Numbered from the stretch's first letter, positions 47,253 through 57,082 are shown. The stretch: DNA of 64,000 bases from Arcobacter arenosus (GCF_005771535.1 NZ_VANU01000001.1:558001-622000), one strand, 5' to 3'. The notes: generated by a model not told the origin, from the sequence alone. Made by a program: numbers and translations.

Positions 47253-48040
47253 TTTTTAATTTCAAGCCATTTATCTAAATCTGTAAATATTTTATTTAAT
47301 GTTCCAAGAACATAATCTTTTGCTTCAGTTTGAATTCTTCTAAAGAAAAGAAATTTTCTTGCACTTTCAATATCACCTAACTCTTTTGCCTGCATTGCTT
47401 TTTTTGCAAAATCTGTATTATTATATGCCATTTCCCAAACAGTACTACCAAGATATCTACTCATAGTAATTACCTTATCATTTTTAACAGGGAAATATTT
47501 TGGGTCTTTTACAAAATCGCAAATCACAGAATTACTATCTAAATATTTATGACCAAAAAAATTAATAAACTGTTCTTCAATATAATCTTTATCCATAGAG
47601 ATAGCTCTATTTAATGCAAAAAGAATATTATCTTCCATGTTTTGTTCAATTTTTTTGATTTTTTTCATAGTTGCAATAGCATTTTTACCGTCAAGTTCAC
47701 CATCGCCTAAAGGGATAATCCATTTTACATTTCCAAAAGAACCAACTTTTTTAATCTCTTCTAAAACTAATGTTGAAGTTTTATTTCCACCAACATCAAC
47801 AATGATTTCGTGTTTGTCATCCATCAAGATTAGTTCATCAAGTTCAGTTAGTTTGTTTGTTCCTAACATCCTTTTATTTACAATTTGCGTTCTTGTAAAA
47901 GATTGACTGTCATTATTTTCATCATCAATCTCAATATATGTTACTTTTTTTCCATGTTTTTTATACAAATAAGGTGCAATAACTTGCATTGCAACTGTTG
48001 ACTTTCCAACACCACCTTTAGTTTGTGGAATAATAATCAT
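47249..48040 (-). CDS. orphan ParA/MinD-type ATPase
   Basis: A 263-aa deviant-Walker ATPase. QTKGGVGKST at residues 6-15 has the signature Lys, and the switch I region is YIEIDDENNDSQ. Walker B reads IIVDVGGN, which differs from the usual hydrophobic-DxP/DxxG form. There is no ParB or parS-like repeat nearby, and the usual soj-spo0J neighbours are absent. The partner is probably the small membrane protein that overlaps its stop. Role could be positioning of a membrane-linked cargo. It overlaps magIII upstream by four bases. Confidence 0.83.
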   Translation of the reverse strand: MIIIPQTKGGVGKSTVAMQVIAPYLYKKHGKKVTYIEIDDENNDSQSFTRTQIVNKRMLGTNKLTELDELILMDDKHEIIVDVGGNKTSTLVLEEIKKVGSFGNVKWIIPLGDGELDGKNAIATMKKIKKIEQNMEDNILFALNRAISMDKDYIEEQFINFFGHKYLDSNSVICDFVKDPKYFPVKNDKVITMSRYLGSTVWEMAYNNTDFAKKAMQAKELGDIESARKFLFFRRIQTEAKDYVLGTLNKIFTDLDKWLEIKK

Positions 48041-48699
48041 TTTTCAACCCTTGTGAAACTCTTTGATTTACTCTGCTTCATATATTCAATAATCTTCCCA
48101 TGAAACCTACAATATAGCTTGTTAAGAGATATTTCATATCCATAAAGTTCGTAAATTCTATCTAAATTTTCATTAATTCCATATTCACACCATGCTGATA
48201 AATCTTCATATGAATCGAATTTATAGTTAAATAATAATAAAAGTTTTTGTGTATATTTATCAACAACCATAAACTCTTGATGACAACCATAACATAAAAT
48301 TGCATCAGCTGTTTCTTGACCTATTCCCTTTTGGCTTAAAAGCCACGCTCTAGAAACATTTTTTTGAAAGTTTTCAAAACTTCCAAACTCATCAAGAATA
48401 TTTTTTGCAAATAATTTAATTCTATGGGATTTTTGATTTTTAAAACCACTTGGAGTAATAGCTTTTATCAATATTTCTATATCTACTTCAATTAAAGCTT
48501 CCAAAGATAAAAGATTTAAATCTTTTAAATTTTTTAAAGACTTTTCAACGTTTTCCCATTTTGTATTTTGTGTTAGTATTGCTCCAATAGTAATTTCAAA
48601 ATCATTACTATTTGGCCACCAAAATTCTGGAGAATTTTCTAATAAATTTTGTTTTTTTAAAAACTTCAATAAATCAAAACTATCTTTTATCTCAATCAA
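48037..48699 (-). CDS. magIII: MagIII-type 3-methyladenine DNA glycosylase
   Basis: A 220-aa endonuclease III-superfamily enzyme for alkylated bases. WWPNSNDFEITIGAILTQNTKW matches the Helicobacter MagIII N-terminus as I remember it. The HhH is WLLSQKGIGQETADAILCYG, and the catalytic Asp lies in MVVDKYTQK. The four-Cys iron-sulfur loop of true EndoIII is absent, as in MagIII. It overlaps ymdB by eight bases and the ParA-like gene by four. Confidence 0.88.
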   Translation of the reverse strand: MIEIKDSFDLLKFLKKQNLLENSPEFWWPNSNDFEITIGAILTQNTKWENVEKSLKNLKDLNLLSLEALIEVDIEILIKAITPSGFKNQKSHRIKLFAKNILDEFGSFENFQKNVSRAWLLSQKGIGQETADAILCYGCHQEFMVVDKYTQKLLLLFNYKFDSYEDLSAWCEYGINENLDRIYELYGYEISLNKLYCRFHGKIIEYMKQSKSKSFTRVEK

Positions 48700-49519
48700 A
48701 AATTGCCTCAGTTTTAATTATTTCAGCTCTATCACAATACTTTTTTAATTTAAAAGATTCAATGGTTTTACCATCTTGTATCTCTAAAACCATCATTTGT
48801 AGTATTGATTTACATGCATTAGGAACTTCAAAGTGTCCACCAATACCTGTTGTTGCTTTTTGAATTGGAATCTTTTCATTCATCCCAATTATATTATCCC
48901 TACATCCAGTTAAACCAATATCAGTTAAATAAGATGTACCATCAATAACTTGTAAATCATCAGTTCCAACATGGGTATGTGTGCCACATATTCCACTAAC
49001 CTTACCCTTCAACATCATAAAAATAACTCTTTTTTCACTTGTAGCTTCTCCATGAAAATCCACAAAAATATTTTTAATCCCCTGCTGATTTAACTCTTCA
49101 ACTTTTCTTTTTGCCCAATTAAATGGATTTTCAACAGTTGGCATTGAAAACTGACCCATTAAATTTAATACTGCTAATTTTTCTATTTTATCTTCTGAAT
49201 CTTTTATCTCAAAAATTTTTAGTCCAGATCCTGGAACACCTTCAGGGTAGTTATCAGGTCTTAATACATAAGGAGTTTCTAGTAAAGCAAACATCTCTTG
49301 TTTTTTATCAAAAGAGTGATTACCTCCTGTGATTACATCAATTCCACACTTTAATAATTCATTACAATTTTTTACTGTTAATCCAAATCCATGGCTAGCA
49401 TTTTCAGCATTTGCTATTACAAAATCAATATTATATTCATTTTTTATTTTTGAAAGATTCTCTTTTATTATTCTTCTTCCCGGTCGACCAACTATATCAC
49501 CTATAAATGCAATTCTCAA
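48692..49519 (-). CDS. ymdB: YmdB-family metallophosphoesterase
   Basis: A 275-aa binuclear metal phosphodiesterase. FIGDIVGRPGRR and IANAENASHGFG with GGNHSFDKK give the metal ligands, HGEATSEK and GTHTHVGTDD follow. In Bacillus the family acts on cyclic nucleotides and affects biofilm gene expression; the substrate here is unknown. It is the first gene of a chain with overlapping ends: ymdB, magIII, parA-like, small membrane protein. Confidence 0.9.
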   Translation of the reverse strand: MRIAFIGDIVGRPGRRIIKENLSKIKNEYNIDFVIANAENASHGFGLTVKNCNELLKCGIDVITGGNHSFDKKQEMFALLETPYVLRPDNYPEGVPGSGLKIFEIKDSEDKIEKLAVLNLMGQFSMPTVENPFNWAKRKVEELNQQGIKNIFVDFHGEATSEKRVIFMMLKGKVSGICGTHTHVGTDDLQVIDGTSYLTDIGLTGCRDNIIGMNEKIPIQKATTGIGGHFEVPNACKSILQMMVLEIQDGKTIESFKLKKYCDRAEIIKTEAIFD

Positions 49520-49748
49520 ATCTATCCTTATGGAGTTAATTTACTCAAATTTTAATGAAAGAATTGTATCCACAGTAGCATTTGTAAATAATTAATTATT
49601 CAAAAATTTATCTTTATGTTTATTTTAAACAATATTTTGATATTTTGCTTACACATCTTATGTTTTATTTTTACATTTTATAAGTATTAAAAAAACTTTT
49701 CTAATGTAAAAATATTTCATAAAAAATCAATTATAAAAGGATTACTTT

Positions 49749-51302
49749 ATGCCCAATAAAGCATATAAGACTGACTATGAAGTTGGTCAGGACAATGTAG
49801 AATTGATGGGAATGGACTTGCACAACCCTGTATTTTTTATAAGTGCCGTTGTGATATTACTTTTTGTAGTTTTAACACTTATTTTTCCGGCAGGTGCAAA
49901 GGAAGCATTAGATGGTGCTAAATGGTGGTCAATTAATAATTTTGATTGGCTTTTTATGTTAGCTGGTAATATTTTTGTTCTGTTTTGCTTAATTTTAATT
50001 TTTCTTCCAGTTGGGAAAATTAGACTTGGTGGAAAAGATGCTAAACCAGAATTTTCTAGAATCTCATGGTTTTCTATGTTATTTGCAGCAGGTATGGGTA
50101 TTGGACTTATGTTTTGGAGTGTTGCTGAACCAATAGCTTACTATACAGGTTGGTATAAAACACCACTGGGAGTTGAAGCAAACACAGCCGAAGCTGCAGA
50201 TATGGCTATGGCTGCAACTATGTATCACTGGGGACTACACCCTTGGGCTATATATAGTGTAGTTGGTTTATCTTTGGCTTTTTTTACTTACAATAAAAAG
50301 CTTCCACTTACAATAAGATCTGCATTTTACCCAATATTTGGAGAAAAAATCTGGGGCTGGACTGGTCATATTATTGATATGTTGGCAGTTTTTGCAACTA
50401 TTTTTGGACTTGCCACATCACTTGGACTTGGTGCACAACAAGCAAGTGGTGGACTTCATTATCTTTTTGGAATTGATGCAGGAATTTCAACTCAAGTTGG
50501 TATTATAGTTTTTGTAACAGCTATTGCAACATTTTCAGTAATTAGAGGAGTTGAAGGTGGTGTAAAACTGTTAAGTAATATAAATATGTTTATTGCAGCT
50601 TGTCTTTTATTTTTTGTTATTTTAGCTGGTGCAGCATTTGGAATTTTTTCTGAGTTTTTTTCAACAGCTGGCAACTATTTAACAAATATTATCCCTTTAA
50701 GTAACTGGGTAGGTAGAGAAGATACAGCATGGTTCCATGGATGGACTGTATTTTATTGGTCATGGTGGATTTCATGGTCACCTTTTGTGGGGATGTTTAT
50801 TGCTAGAGTTTCAAAAGGAAGAACAGTTAGAGAGTTTATTTTAGCTGTTTTATTAATCCCAACATTAATTACGATTTTATGGATGAGTGCCTTTGGTGGT
50901 TCAGCTATGGATCAAGCTATGAATAATGTTGGAGCTTTAGCAAATGGAATCACTGATGTATCTTTAGCAATGTTCCAAATGCTTGAAAATATGCCATTTT
51001 CTTCAATCACTTCATTTTTAGCCATTGTTCTAATTTTAGTATTTTTTATCACTTCATCTGATTCAGGTTCCCTTGTAATTGATAGTATAACTGCAGGTGG
51101 TAAAATTGATGCACCAGTTCCTCAAAGAGTTTTTTGGGCTGTAGTTGAAGGTTTAATTGCTGGTTCATTACTATTTGTTGGAGGGAAAGAGGCTTTAAAA
51201 GCACTTCAAGCTGGTTCTGTAACCACAGGATTACCTTTTACCCTAGTTTTACTTGTAATGTGTTTCTCTTTATACAAAGGGTTAAAATCAGAAAAACTAT
51301 AA
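49749..51302 (+). CDS. BCCT-family betaine/carnitine/choline transporter
   Basis: A 517-aa, 12-TM secondary transporter for compatible solutes. Family signatures: AAGMGIGLMFWSVAEP and the helix-8 motif WWISWSPFVGMFIARVSKGR, with Trp residues that form the substrate box. There is no long C-terminal osmosensory tail. A second BCCT gene follows after 129 bp. No -10 box is obvious in the 229-bp gap upstream (49520-49748), in which I see no gene. Confidence 0.92.
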   Translation: MPNKAYKTDYEVGQDNVELMGMDLHNPVFFISAVVILLFVVLTLIFPAGAKEALDGAKWWSINNFDWLFMLAGNIFVLFCLILIFLPVGKIRLGGKDAKPEFSRISWFSMLFAAGMGIGLMFWSVAEPIAYYTGWYKTPLGVEANTAEAADMAMAATMYHWGLHPWAIYSVVGLSLAFFTYNKKLPLTIRSAFYPIFGEKIWGWTGHIIDMLAVFATIFGLATSLGLGAQQASGGLHYLFGIDAGISTQVGIIVFVTAIATFSVIRGVEGGVKLLSNINMFIAACLLFFVILAGAAFGIFSEFFSTAGNYLTNIIPLSNWVGREDTAWFHGWTVFYWSWWISWSPFVGMFIARVSKGRTVREFILAVLLIPTLITILWMSAFGGSAMDQAMNNVGALANGITDVSLAMFQMLENMPFSSITSFLAIVLILVFFITSSDSGSLVIDSITAGGKIDAPVPQRVFWAVVEGLIAGSLLFVGGKEALKALQAGSVTTGLPFTLVLLVMCFSLYKGLKSEKL

Positions 51303-51306
51303 ATTA

Positions 51307-51330
51307 AATCAGGTGTTTTTACACCTGATT
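51307..51330 (+). terminator. terminator between the two BCCT genes
   Basis: AATCAGGTGT and ACACCTGATT form a perfect 10-bp stem around TTTT, five bases after the first gene's stop. Only GTTTACT follows, so the T-run is short. Confidence 0.65.
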
Positions 51331-51431
51331 GTTTACTCCTAAAAATTATTGAATTGAAGATTAAGAAAAAAATTGTAAAATGAAAACTGTATATAATTAG
51401 TATACTAATTAAAACTACTAAAAGGAAACTG

Positions 51432-53405
51432 ATGAGTTCAAAATTGAACAAACAAGTTTTTTTCACCTCTTCTGGAATAATTGTTTTACTAGCATTATTT
51501 GCTTCAATATTTCCAAAAGTCGCTGATAATTTTTTTAAAAGCTTACAAAATGTAATTGTGCAAAATGGTAGTTGGTTTTATGTATTAACTGTTGCAATAA
51601 TTCTAATTACTGTTTTATATTTAGCTATTTCCAAATATGGAGATATTAAATTAGGCCCTGATCATTCTACTGCTGATTACTCTTATCTTTCATGGTTTGC
51701 TATGCTATTTTCAGCTGGTATGGGAATTGGTTTAATGTTTTTTGGTGTAGCTGAGCCTGTAATGCACTTTTTAAATCCTCCTGTTGGAGAAGGAAGTACT
51801 ATTGAGTCTGCTAAAGAGGCTTTAAAAATTACATTTTTTCACTGGGGATTACATGCTTGGGCTATTTATGCCATTGTTGCAATTATTCTTGCATTTTTTA
51901 GTTACAGGCACAATCTACCTTTAACTTTAAGGTCTGCACTTTATCCTTTAATTGGGGATAAAATTTATGGGCCTATTGGTCATGCTGTTGATATTTTCGC
52001 AGTTATTGGAACATTATTTGGTGTTGCTACATCTTTAGGTTATGGTGTTCTTCAAGTAAATACAGGGCTTAATTATTTATGGGATATTCCTGTAAGTCCT
52101 ACTTCTCAAGTTATTTTGATTATTGCTATAACAGCGCTTGCTACACTTTCAGTAACAACAGGACTTGATAAAGGTATCAAAATTTTATCTGAGGTAAATC
52201 TTGTATTAGCAGTGTTACTTTTACTTTTTGTTTTAGTTGCAGGAAATACTATTTTCCTACTTCAAGCATATGTACAAAATATTGGAGATTATGCATCAAA
52301 CTTGTTAAAAAGTACCTTTAATCTTTTTGCTTATCAAAAAACTGATTGGATAGGTGGATGGACTATTCTTTATTGGGCATGGTGGATTTCTTGGTCGCCA
52401 TTTGTAGGTTTATTTATTGCAAGAATCTCTAGAGGTAGAACAATTAGAGAATTTACCCTTGGTGTACTTCTTGTTCCAACTGGATTTACTTTAATGTGGA
52501 TGACTTTCTTTGGAAACTCAGCTATTAGTTTAATTTTAGATGATGGATTTATTGCTTTTGGACAAATTGTTAAAGATAATGTGCCTGTTGCAATATTTGC
52601 ATTTTTAGAACATTTTAGTTTTAGTGGTTTAACTTCAATTGTAGCAACAATTATGGTAATTGTATTTTTTGTAACATCATCAGATTCTGGTTCTATGGTT
52701 ATTGATATGCTTTGCTCAAATGGAAATGATAATACACCTATTTGGCAAAGAGTTTATTGGGCTGTAGGAGAAGGAGTAATTGCTTCTATATTAATTTTAG
52801 TTGGTGGATTAAGTGCTCTACAAACAATGACTATTGCTAGTGCCCTGCCCTTTTCCATTGTCTTATTAATTGCCTGTTATGGTTTAATGAAAGCCTTGCG
52901 AGTTGATATTGCAAAAAAAGAAAGTCTATTATATAGCCCAACTCAAATTACAACTATAAATAATACAGCAAATTGGGATACGAGATTAAGCAATATTATT
53001 GATTTTCCATCTAAAAACAATGTAAAAAGGTTTATTCAAAAAATTGCATATCCTGCTATTACGGATGTTGCAGAAGAATTAAAAAAACATGAATTAGATG
53101 TTTCTATAAAAGAAACTGATGATGGAATATCGCTTACTGTATTTCTTGGAGAAGAAGGTAACTTTGGTGAGAATAAAAACTTTATTTACAAGGTTAAAGT
53201 TGTACCTAGAGTTAAACCAAGTTTTGCAGTTGATGAAAAAGAAGAAACAGAAAGAACAGAAGAAGAATTATATTACTGTGCAGTAGTACACTTAATAGAA
53301 GGTGGACAAGATTACGATATCATGGGATGGTCAAAAGATGGTATAAGAAATGATATAGTTGACCATTATCAAAAACATATGCACTTTATTCATTTATTAA
53401 GTTAG
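51432..53405 (+). CDS. BCCT-family transporter with cytoplasmic C-terminal domain
   Basis: A 657-aa relative of the previous gene (GMGIGLMFFGVAEP; WWISWSPFVGLFIARISRGR). After the last TM helix near residue 490 comes a soluble tail of ~165 residues that ends in YDIMGWSKDGIRNDIVDHYQKH. This long BetT-like tail often controls activation by osmotic strength. AAAGGA precedes the ATG. Choline or glycine betaine is the likely substrate. No bet dehydrogenase genes are present. Confidence 0.9.
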   Translation: MSSKLNKQVFFTSSGIIVLLALFASIFPKVADNFFKSLQNVIVQNGSWFYVLTVAIILITVLYLAISKYGDIKLGPDHSTADYSYLSWFAMLFSAGMGIGLMFFGVAEPVMHFLNPPVGEGSTIESAKEALKITFFHWGLHAWAIYAIVAIILAFFSYRHNLPLTLRSALYPLIGDKIYGPIGHAVDIFAVIGTLFGVATSLGYGVLQVNTGLNYLWDIPVSPTSQVILIIAITALATLSVTTGLDKGIKILSEVNLVLAVLLLLFVLVAGNTIFLLQAYVQNIGDYASNLLKSTFNLFAYQKTDWIGGWTILYWAWWISWSPFVGLFIARISRGRTIREFTLGVLLVPTGFTLMWMTFFGNSAISLILDDGFIAFGQIVKDNVPVAIFAFLEHFSFSGLTSIVATIMVIVFFVTSSDSGSMVIDMLCSNGNDNTPIWQRVYWAVGEGVIASILILVGGLSALQTMTIASALPFSIVLLIACYGLMKALRVDIAKKESLLYSPTQITTINNTANWDTRLSNIIDFPSKNNVKRFIQKIAYPAITDVAEELKKHELDVSIKETDDGISLTVFLGEEGNFGENKNFIYKVKVVPRVKPSFAVDEKEETERTEEELYYCAVVHLIEGGQDYDIMGWSKDGIRNDIVDHYQKHMHFIHLLS

Positions 53406-53418
53406 TAAGATTTTCTTA

Positions 53419-54567
53419 CTAGCTTAATGCTTTTGCACATACATATCCTTGTGCAAAATATAATTGAAAATTATATCCACCTAATTCTCCTGTAGCATCT
53501 AAACACTCACCAATAAAATATAAATCTTTTTGTTTTTTACTTTCAAAGGTTTTATAATTGATTTCATCGGTATTGATACCACCACTTGTAACTTCTGCTT
53601 TTGTATAGCCAAAGGTTCCAGCGGGAGAAAACTCATAATTTTTTAACATTTTTAACTTCTCTTTTTCCTCAGTTGATAAAGAACTAACTGCTTTATCTTC
53701 AAGGTCAATTGAACTTAAAAACTCTGTCATAAATCTTTTTGGAAGAGGAAATGCACTAGAAACTTTTTTATTCCCCTTTAAAAGTGGTTCTATTTTTTTA
53801 TTTGGTAAAAAATCTAAACTCATCTTACCTTTTTGCCAATATAAAGAGGAGTTTAAAATAACAGGACCAGAACATCCTTTATGGGCGAAAAGTAAACTTC
53901 CATAAAATGATTTTTCTTGATTTTTATAAGGTATTTTTGCTTCAACCATAGTTGAAATTCCACTTAGATTTTTAAACCAAAACTGCTCTTTTTGAACAGT
54001 AAACCCAACTAAAGCTGGTTTTGTTTTAGTAAGAGTATGTCCAAATTTTAAAGCTATATTATAGGCAATTGAACTTGCCCCTAAAGTTTCATATGACAAT
54101 CCACCACTTGCAACTATAAGTTTTTTTGTAAGAATTTCTTGTTTATTTGTTTTGATTTTAAAATTTTTATCAAATTCTACTTCTAAAACTTTTGTGTTCA
54201 TAAACTTTTTAGCATGAGTAGTTAGTTTTTCAAACATAGAAATCACTTCTTTTGAACTATTACAAAAGTATGTTCCTTTTACGATTTTTGGATTTACTTT
54301 AGGATAAACTCCATTTTCATTTAAAAAATTAAGAAGCTCTTTATTTGAAAATTGAGATAAGCTATTTTTTACAAAATCTTCATCTCCTAAATAGTTTTTA
54401 AAACTTACCTTTTCATTTGTGATATTACACTTTGCCCCACCACTAACTTTTATCTTTGCACCAATTTTATCATTAGAATCAATTAAACAGATTTTTTTAT
54501 TTTTTATTTGACTTGCAAGCATAAGGCCGCTTGCCCCTGCTCCTATAATAGCTATATCGTAGATAAT
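53419..54567 (-). CDS. BaiN/HI0933-like FAD-dependent oxidoreductase, probable AUU start
   Basis: A flavoprotein of unknown substrate. The FAD-binding loop IIGAGASGL lies before the first ATG (54522), so that ATG cannot be the true start. The frame is open back to TGA 54571-54573. Between the stop and ATG 54522 there is no ATG, GTG or TTG. ATT 54567 is six bases after AAAGGA and gives IIYDIAIIGAGASG, which matches family N-termini. GAKIKVSGGAKCNITN and GGLSYETLGASS are family motifs. The kinase stop overlaps by 16 bases. If ATT is not used, a one-base frameshift or a broken gene remains possible. About 382 aa from ATT. Confidence 0.75.
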   Translation of the reverse strand: MIYDIAIIGAGASGLMLASQIKNKKICLIDSNDKIGAKIKVSGGAKCNITNEKVSFKNYLGDEDFVKNSLSQFSNKELLNFLNENGVYPKVNPKIVKGTYFCNSSKEVISMFEKLTTHAKKFMNTKVLEVEFDKNFKIKTNKQEILTKKLIVASGGLSYETLGASSIAYNIALKFGHTLTKTKPALVGFTVQKEQFWFKNLSGISTMVEAKIPYKNQEKSFYGSLLFAHKGCSGPVILNSSLYWQKGKMSLDFLPNKKIEPLLKGNKKVSSAFPLPKRFMTEFLSSIDLEDKAVSSLSTEEKEKLKMLKNYEFSPAGTFGYTKAEVTSGGINTDEINYKTFESKKQKDLYFIGECLDATGELGGYNFQLYFAQGYVCAKALS

Positions 54568-55805
54568 TCTTCATCCTTTTTACAAGTGAAAATATTTTTC
54601 CCATCTTTATATTCATAAAATAATGTGTATCCATTTGCTTTTAAAATATTATGGATAATATACAAACCTAATCCAAAAGAGTTTTTTCTTTTTTCCTCAT
54701 TTGCAAAAAATGGTTCATAATATTGTTCAAGCTCATATTCAAGCTCTTTTCCACTATTTATAAACAATATATCATTTTCTTCTGTTTTTACTTCTACTTT
54801 ATTATCATCACTATATTTAAGTGCATTATCAATTAAATTTTTTACAGCTATTGAAAATAGTTTAAAATTAACTTCAAATTTTTTATTATCATATGAACTA
54901 ATAATCTCTTCATCCTCAATCATCAAAATATCTTTTACATTATCCATAATATCATTTAAAAAATATGGTTTTTTCTCAATATTTTTATTTGAAGAAATTA
55001 ACTCCTCAATTGAAGCAAACTCATTGATTAAAGATTCTAATCTATTAAAAACCTCTTTTAGTTTTAAATCATTTTCTGGGCTTTTTTCAAGTTCAGCTAA
55101 AAACTTTCCTTTTGTAATAGGTGTTTTTAATTCATGCATTATATTTCTAATAAATACATTTCTAGCTTCTTTTATATCTTTTAATTTTTTAGCACTATTT
55201 TTAAACTCTCTAGCAAGTTGTGAAACTTCATCTTTACCATCCATATTGCAACATTCAAAATCAAAATTCTCATCACCTAAAGTATTAACTTTTTCTTTTA
55301 AAAGTTTTAATGGCATTAGTTTTCTAAGGGTAACTATAAATGATAAAATTAAAGTTAATAAAATTATTACAAATCCCAAAATTATGTATGTTTTAGAAGT
55401 TTGAGTAATTTCATTTTTATCTTCTACAAAAAAAGTTTTATTGTTTCTTTTTAAATATAAAAACTGTCTATCGTTTAATTGTAATACTCTAAATAAAACA
55501 TCATTAAATTGTCTTTGGGCAATCACTTTTGTTTTTGGATTATATGTTATTGCATTAATTTTATTTTGGTCTAAAAAAACATCATAATTAAATCTTTTTA
55601 GATCTTGTGCAAAGACTTCGTCTAAACCACCTTGTCTAAACTCTTTTCTCATAAGCATTTTTGTAAGGGGTCTATATTTGTCAACTAGATGATGGTCCAA
55701 TTTTTTTTGGTTTCCTATCATCAAAATTCCAAAACTTATAACAACTAAAATAATACTTATGACAAAACTAATTGTCAGTGTAAAAAATATTGACTGTCTA
55801 TTCAT
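54552..55805 (-). CDS. arsS: ArsS-type sensor histidine kinase
   Basis: A 417-aa kinase. TM1 at ~8-30 and TM2 at ~138-160 bound a ~105-residue periplasmic sensor. HAMP-like region ~160-215; H-box FIRNIMHELKTP (H224); N-box NLIDNALKYS. G1 is degenerate (FINSGKELE) as in ArsS-type kinases; G2 is SFGLGLYII. Helicobacter ArsS senses acid, but here the sensor domain is not obviously histidine-rich, and a Met-rich periplasmic protein is encoded first. The stimulus is therefore open. Confidence 0.85.
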   Translation of the reverse strand: MNRQSIFFTLTISFVISIILVVISFGILMIGNQKKLDHHLVDKYRPLTKMLMRKEFRQGGLDEVFAQDLKRFNYDVFLDQNKINAITYNPKTKVIAQRQFNDVLFRVLQLNDRQFLYLKRNNKTFFVEDKNEITQTSKTYIILGFVIILLTLILSFIVTLRKLMPLKLLKEKVNTLGDENFDFECCNMDGKDEVSQLAREFKNSAKKLKDIKEARNVFIRNIMHELKTPITKGKFLAELEKSPENDLKLKEVFNRLESLINEFASIEELISSNKNIEKKPYFLNDIMDNVKDILMIEDEEIISSYDNKKFEVNFKLFSIAVKNLIDNALKYSDDNKVEVKTEENDILFINSGKELEYELEQYYEPFFANEEKRKNSFGLGLYIIHNILKANGYTLFYEYKDGKNIFTCKKDEELSTI

Positions 55806-56487
55806 TTGTAAATTTGTATCCCATTCCTCTTATTGTATGTAAATATTTAGGTTCTTTTGGATTATCTTCTATTTTATGTCTTATTCTATTTATAATAACA
55901 GCAAGTGAACCTGAACTTTCAAAGTCTGAATTTAGTAAATCTGCATTATCAAATATCTCTTCTCTACTTATTATAAAGCCCTCTCTTTTTAACATCAAAG
56001 ACAAAACTTCATATTCTGCAGCAGTTAGTTTAAGATATTCTCCATTTTTTGTAATTTCTCTTTTTTCAATATCTAAATTAAAAAGTTTTACTTTTTCTTG
56101 TGTTGAATTTGTATCTTCATGATTGGAATTAAATCTTCTAAGAATTGTTTTTATTCGAACCTCTAATTCCCTTGGGTCATAAGGTTTTGGAAGATAATCA
56201 TCAGCTCCTAATTGTAAAGCTGTTACTTTATCAGTTATATCACTTCTAGCACTAGAAATGATTATTGGTATATTATAATCTTTTACAATAAGTTTACAAA
56301 CATCTAAACCATCCATTCCAGGAAGAGTTAAATCTAATATAATCAAATCGTATTTATTGAACTTTAAACTACTAAGAGCCAAAAAAGGCTCCTCGTAGTT
56401 AGTTACTTCTATATTATATTGCTTTAAATATTGAGTTAAAACATCTGCAAGTTCTAAATCATCTTCAACCATTGCAATTTTTATCAA
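55798..56487 (-). CDS. OmpR-family response regulator (ArsR-like)
   Basis: A 229-aa regulator with receiver (D52 in LDLTLPGMDG; K in LPKPYD) and winged-helix domains ending in HTIRGMGYKFTNE. It overlaps the kinase gene by eight bases and the Met-rich gene by four. Family members bind direct repeats with 11-bp spacing; four TTAA(T/C) boxes at exactly that spacing lie upstream of the operon, so autoregulation is likely. Confidence 0.9.
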   Translation of the reverse strand: MIKIAMVEDDLELADVLTQYLKQYNIEVTNYEEPFLALSSLKFNKYDLIILDLTLPGMDGLDVCKLIVKDYNIPIIISSARSDITDKVTALQLGADDYLPKPYDPRELEVRIKTILRRFNSNHEDTNSTQEKVKLFNLDIEKREITKNGEYLKLTAAEYEVLSLMLKREGFIISREEIFDNADLLNSDFESSGSLAVIINRIRHKIEDNPKEPKYLHTIRGMGYKFTNE

Positions 56488-57035
56488 AAATTCATTCCTT
56501 TTCTCATATAAGGTCTATTTTGCATCATTGTATTTCTTCTTTCTTCTCTTAAATCTAAAAGAACTTTAAACTGTTCTTTTTGTTCTGGAGTTAATAATGC
56601 ATATGATTTTTCTACAATTTCAGCTTTTGATTCTATCATATTATCTCTTTTTTGTTTCATTAATTCAATATATTTTGTTTTATCAAATGAATCTTTTGTA
56701 AAAGCTACACTAGTAGAATTTGCATATTTTTTGAATACCTCTTGTCTAATTTGTGCCATTTTCATATATTGGTCAGAAGATAAATTCAATTTTCTAAAGA
56801 TATTCATAACTGAATTTCTTGATCCTTTTGAACCTTTTTTTGACATGCCACAAGATTTATTTCCTTGCATTCCTTTCATCCCCTGCATACCTTGACCTTT
56901 CATGCCTTGCATCCCTTGTCCTTGCATACCATACATTCCTGGCATACCTTGACCTTGGAAATTACACCCAGCTGCATAAAGACCTGTTCCTAATAATGTT
57001 GTTAATGCTACAGTAGCTAAAATCTTTCTTTTCAT
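56484..57035 (-). CDS. CpxP/Spy-like periplasmic protein with Met-rich repeats
   Basis: A 183-aa exported protein. Signal peptide 1-21 (cleavage before AGCNF). Residues ~25-60 are a Gly-Met-Gln repeat (GQGMQGMKG twice) with Cys residues near each end. The rest is helical with LSSDQ and LTPEQ, the LTxxQ motifs of CpxP/Spy chaperones. Met-rich stretches like this often bind copper or silver. The stop overlaps the regulator start. This suggests a metal- or misfolding-linked feedback protein for the two-component system. Confidence 0.83.
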   Translation of the reverse strand: MKRKILATVALTTLLGTGLYAAGCNFQGQGMPGMYGMQGQGMQGMKGQGMQGMKGMQGNKSCGMSKKGSKGSRNSVMNIFRKLNLSSDQYMKMAQIRQEVFKKYANSTSVAFTKDSFDKTKYIELMKQKRDNMIESKAEIVEKSYALLTPEQKEQFKVLLDLREERRNTMMQNRPYMRKGMNF

Positions 57036-57065
57036 TGTAAATCCTTTTTTATTTATTACAGTGAA

Positions 57066-57071
57066 ATTATG
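57066..57071 (-). promoter_or_regulatory. extended -10 box of the CpxP-like/two-component operon
   Basis: On the minus strand TGTCATAAT carries an extended -10 (TGn before CATAAT), 31 bases before the ATG at 57035. There is no good -35, which fits a promoter that needs an activator. Confidence 0.55.
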
Positions 57072-57082
57072 ACACGAAGCTT

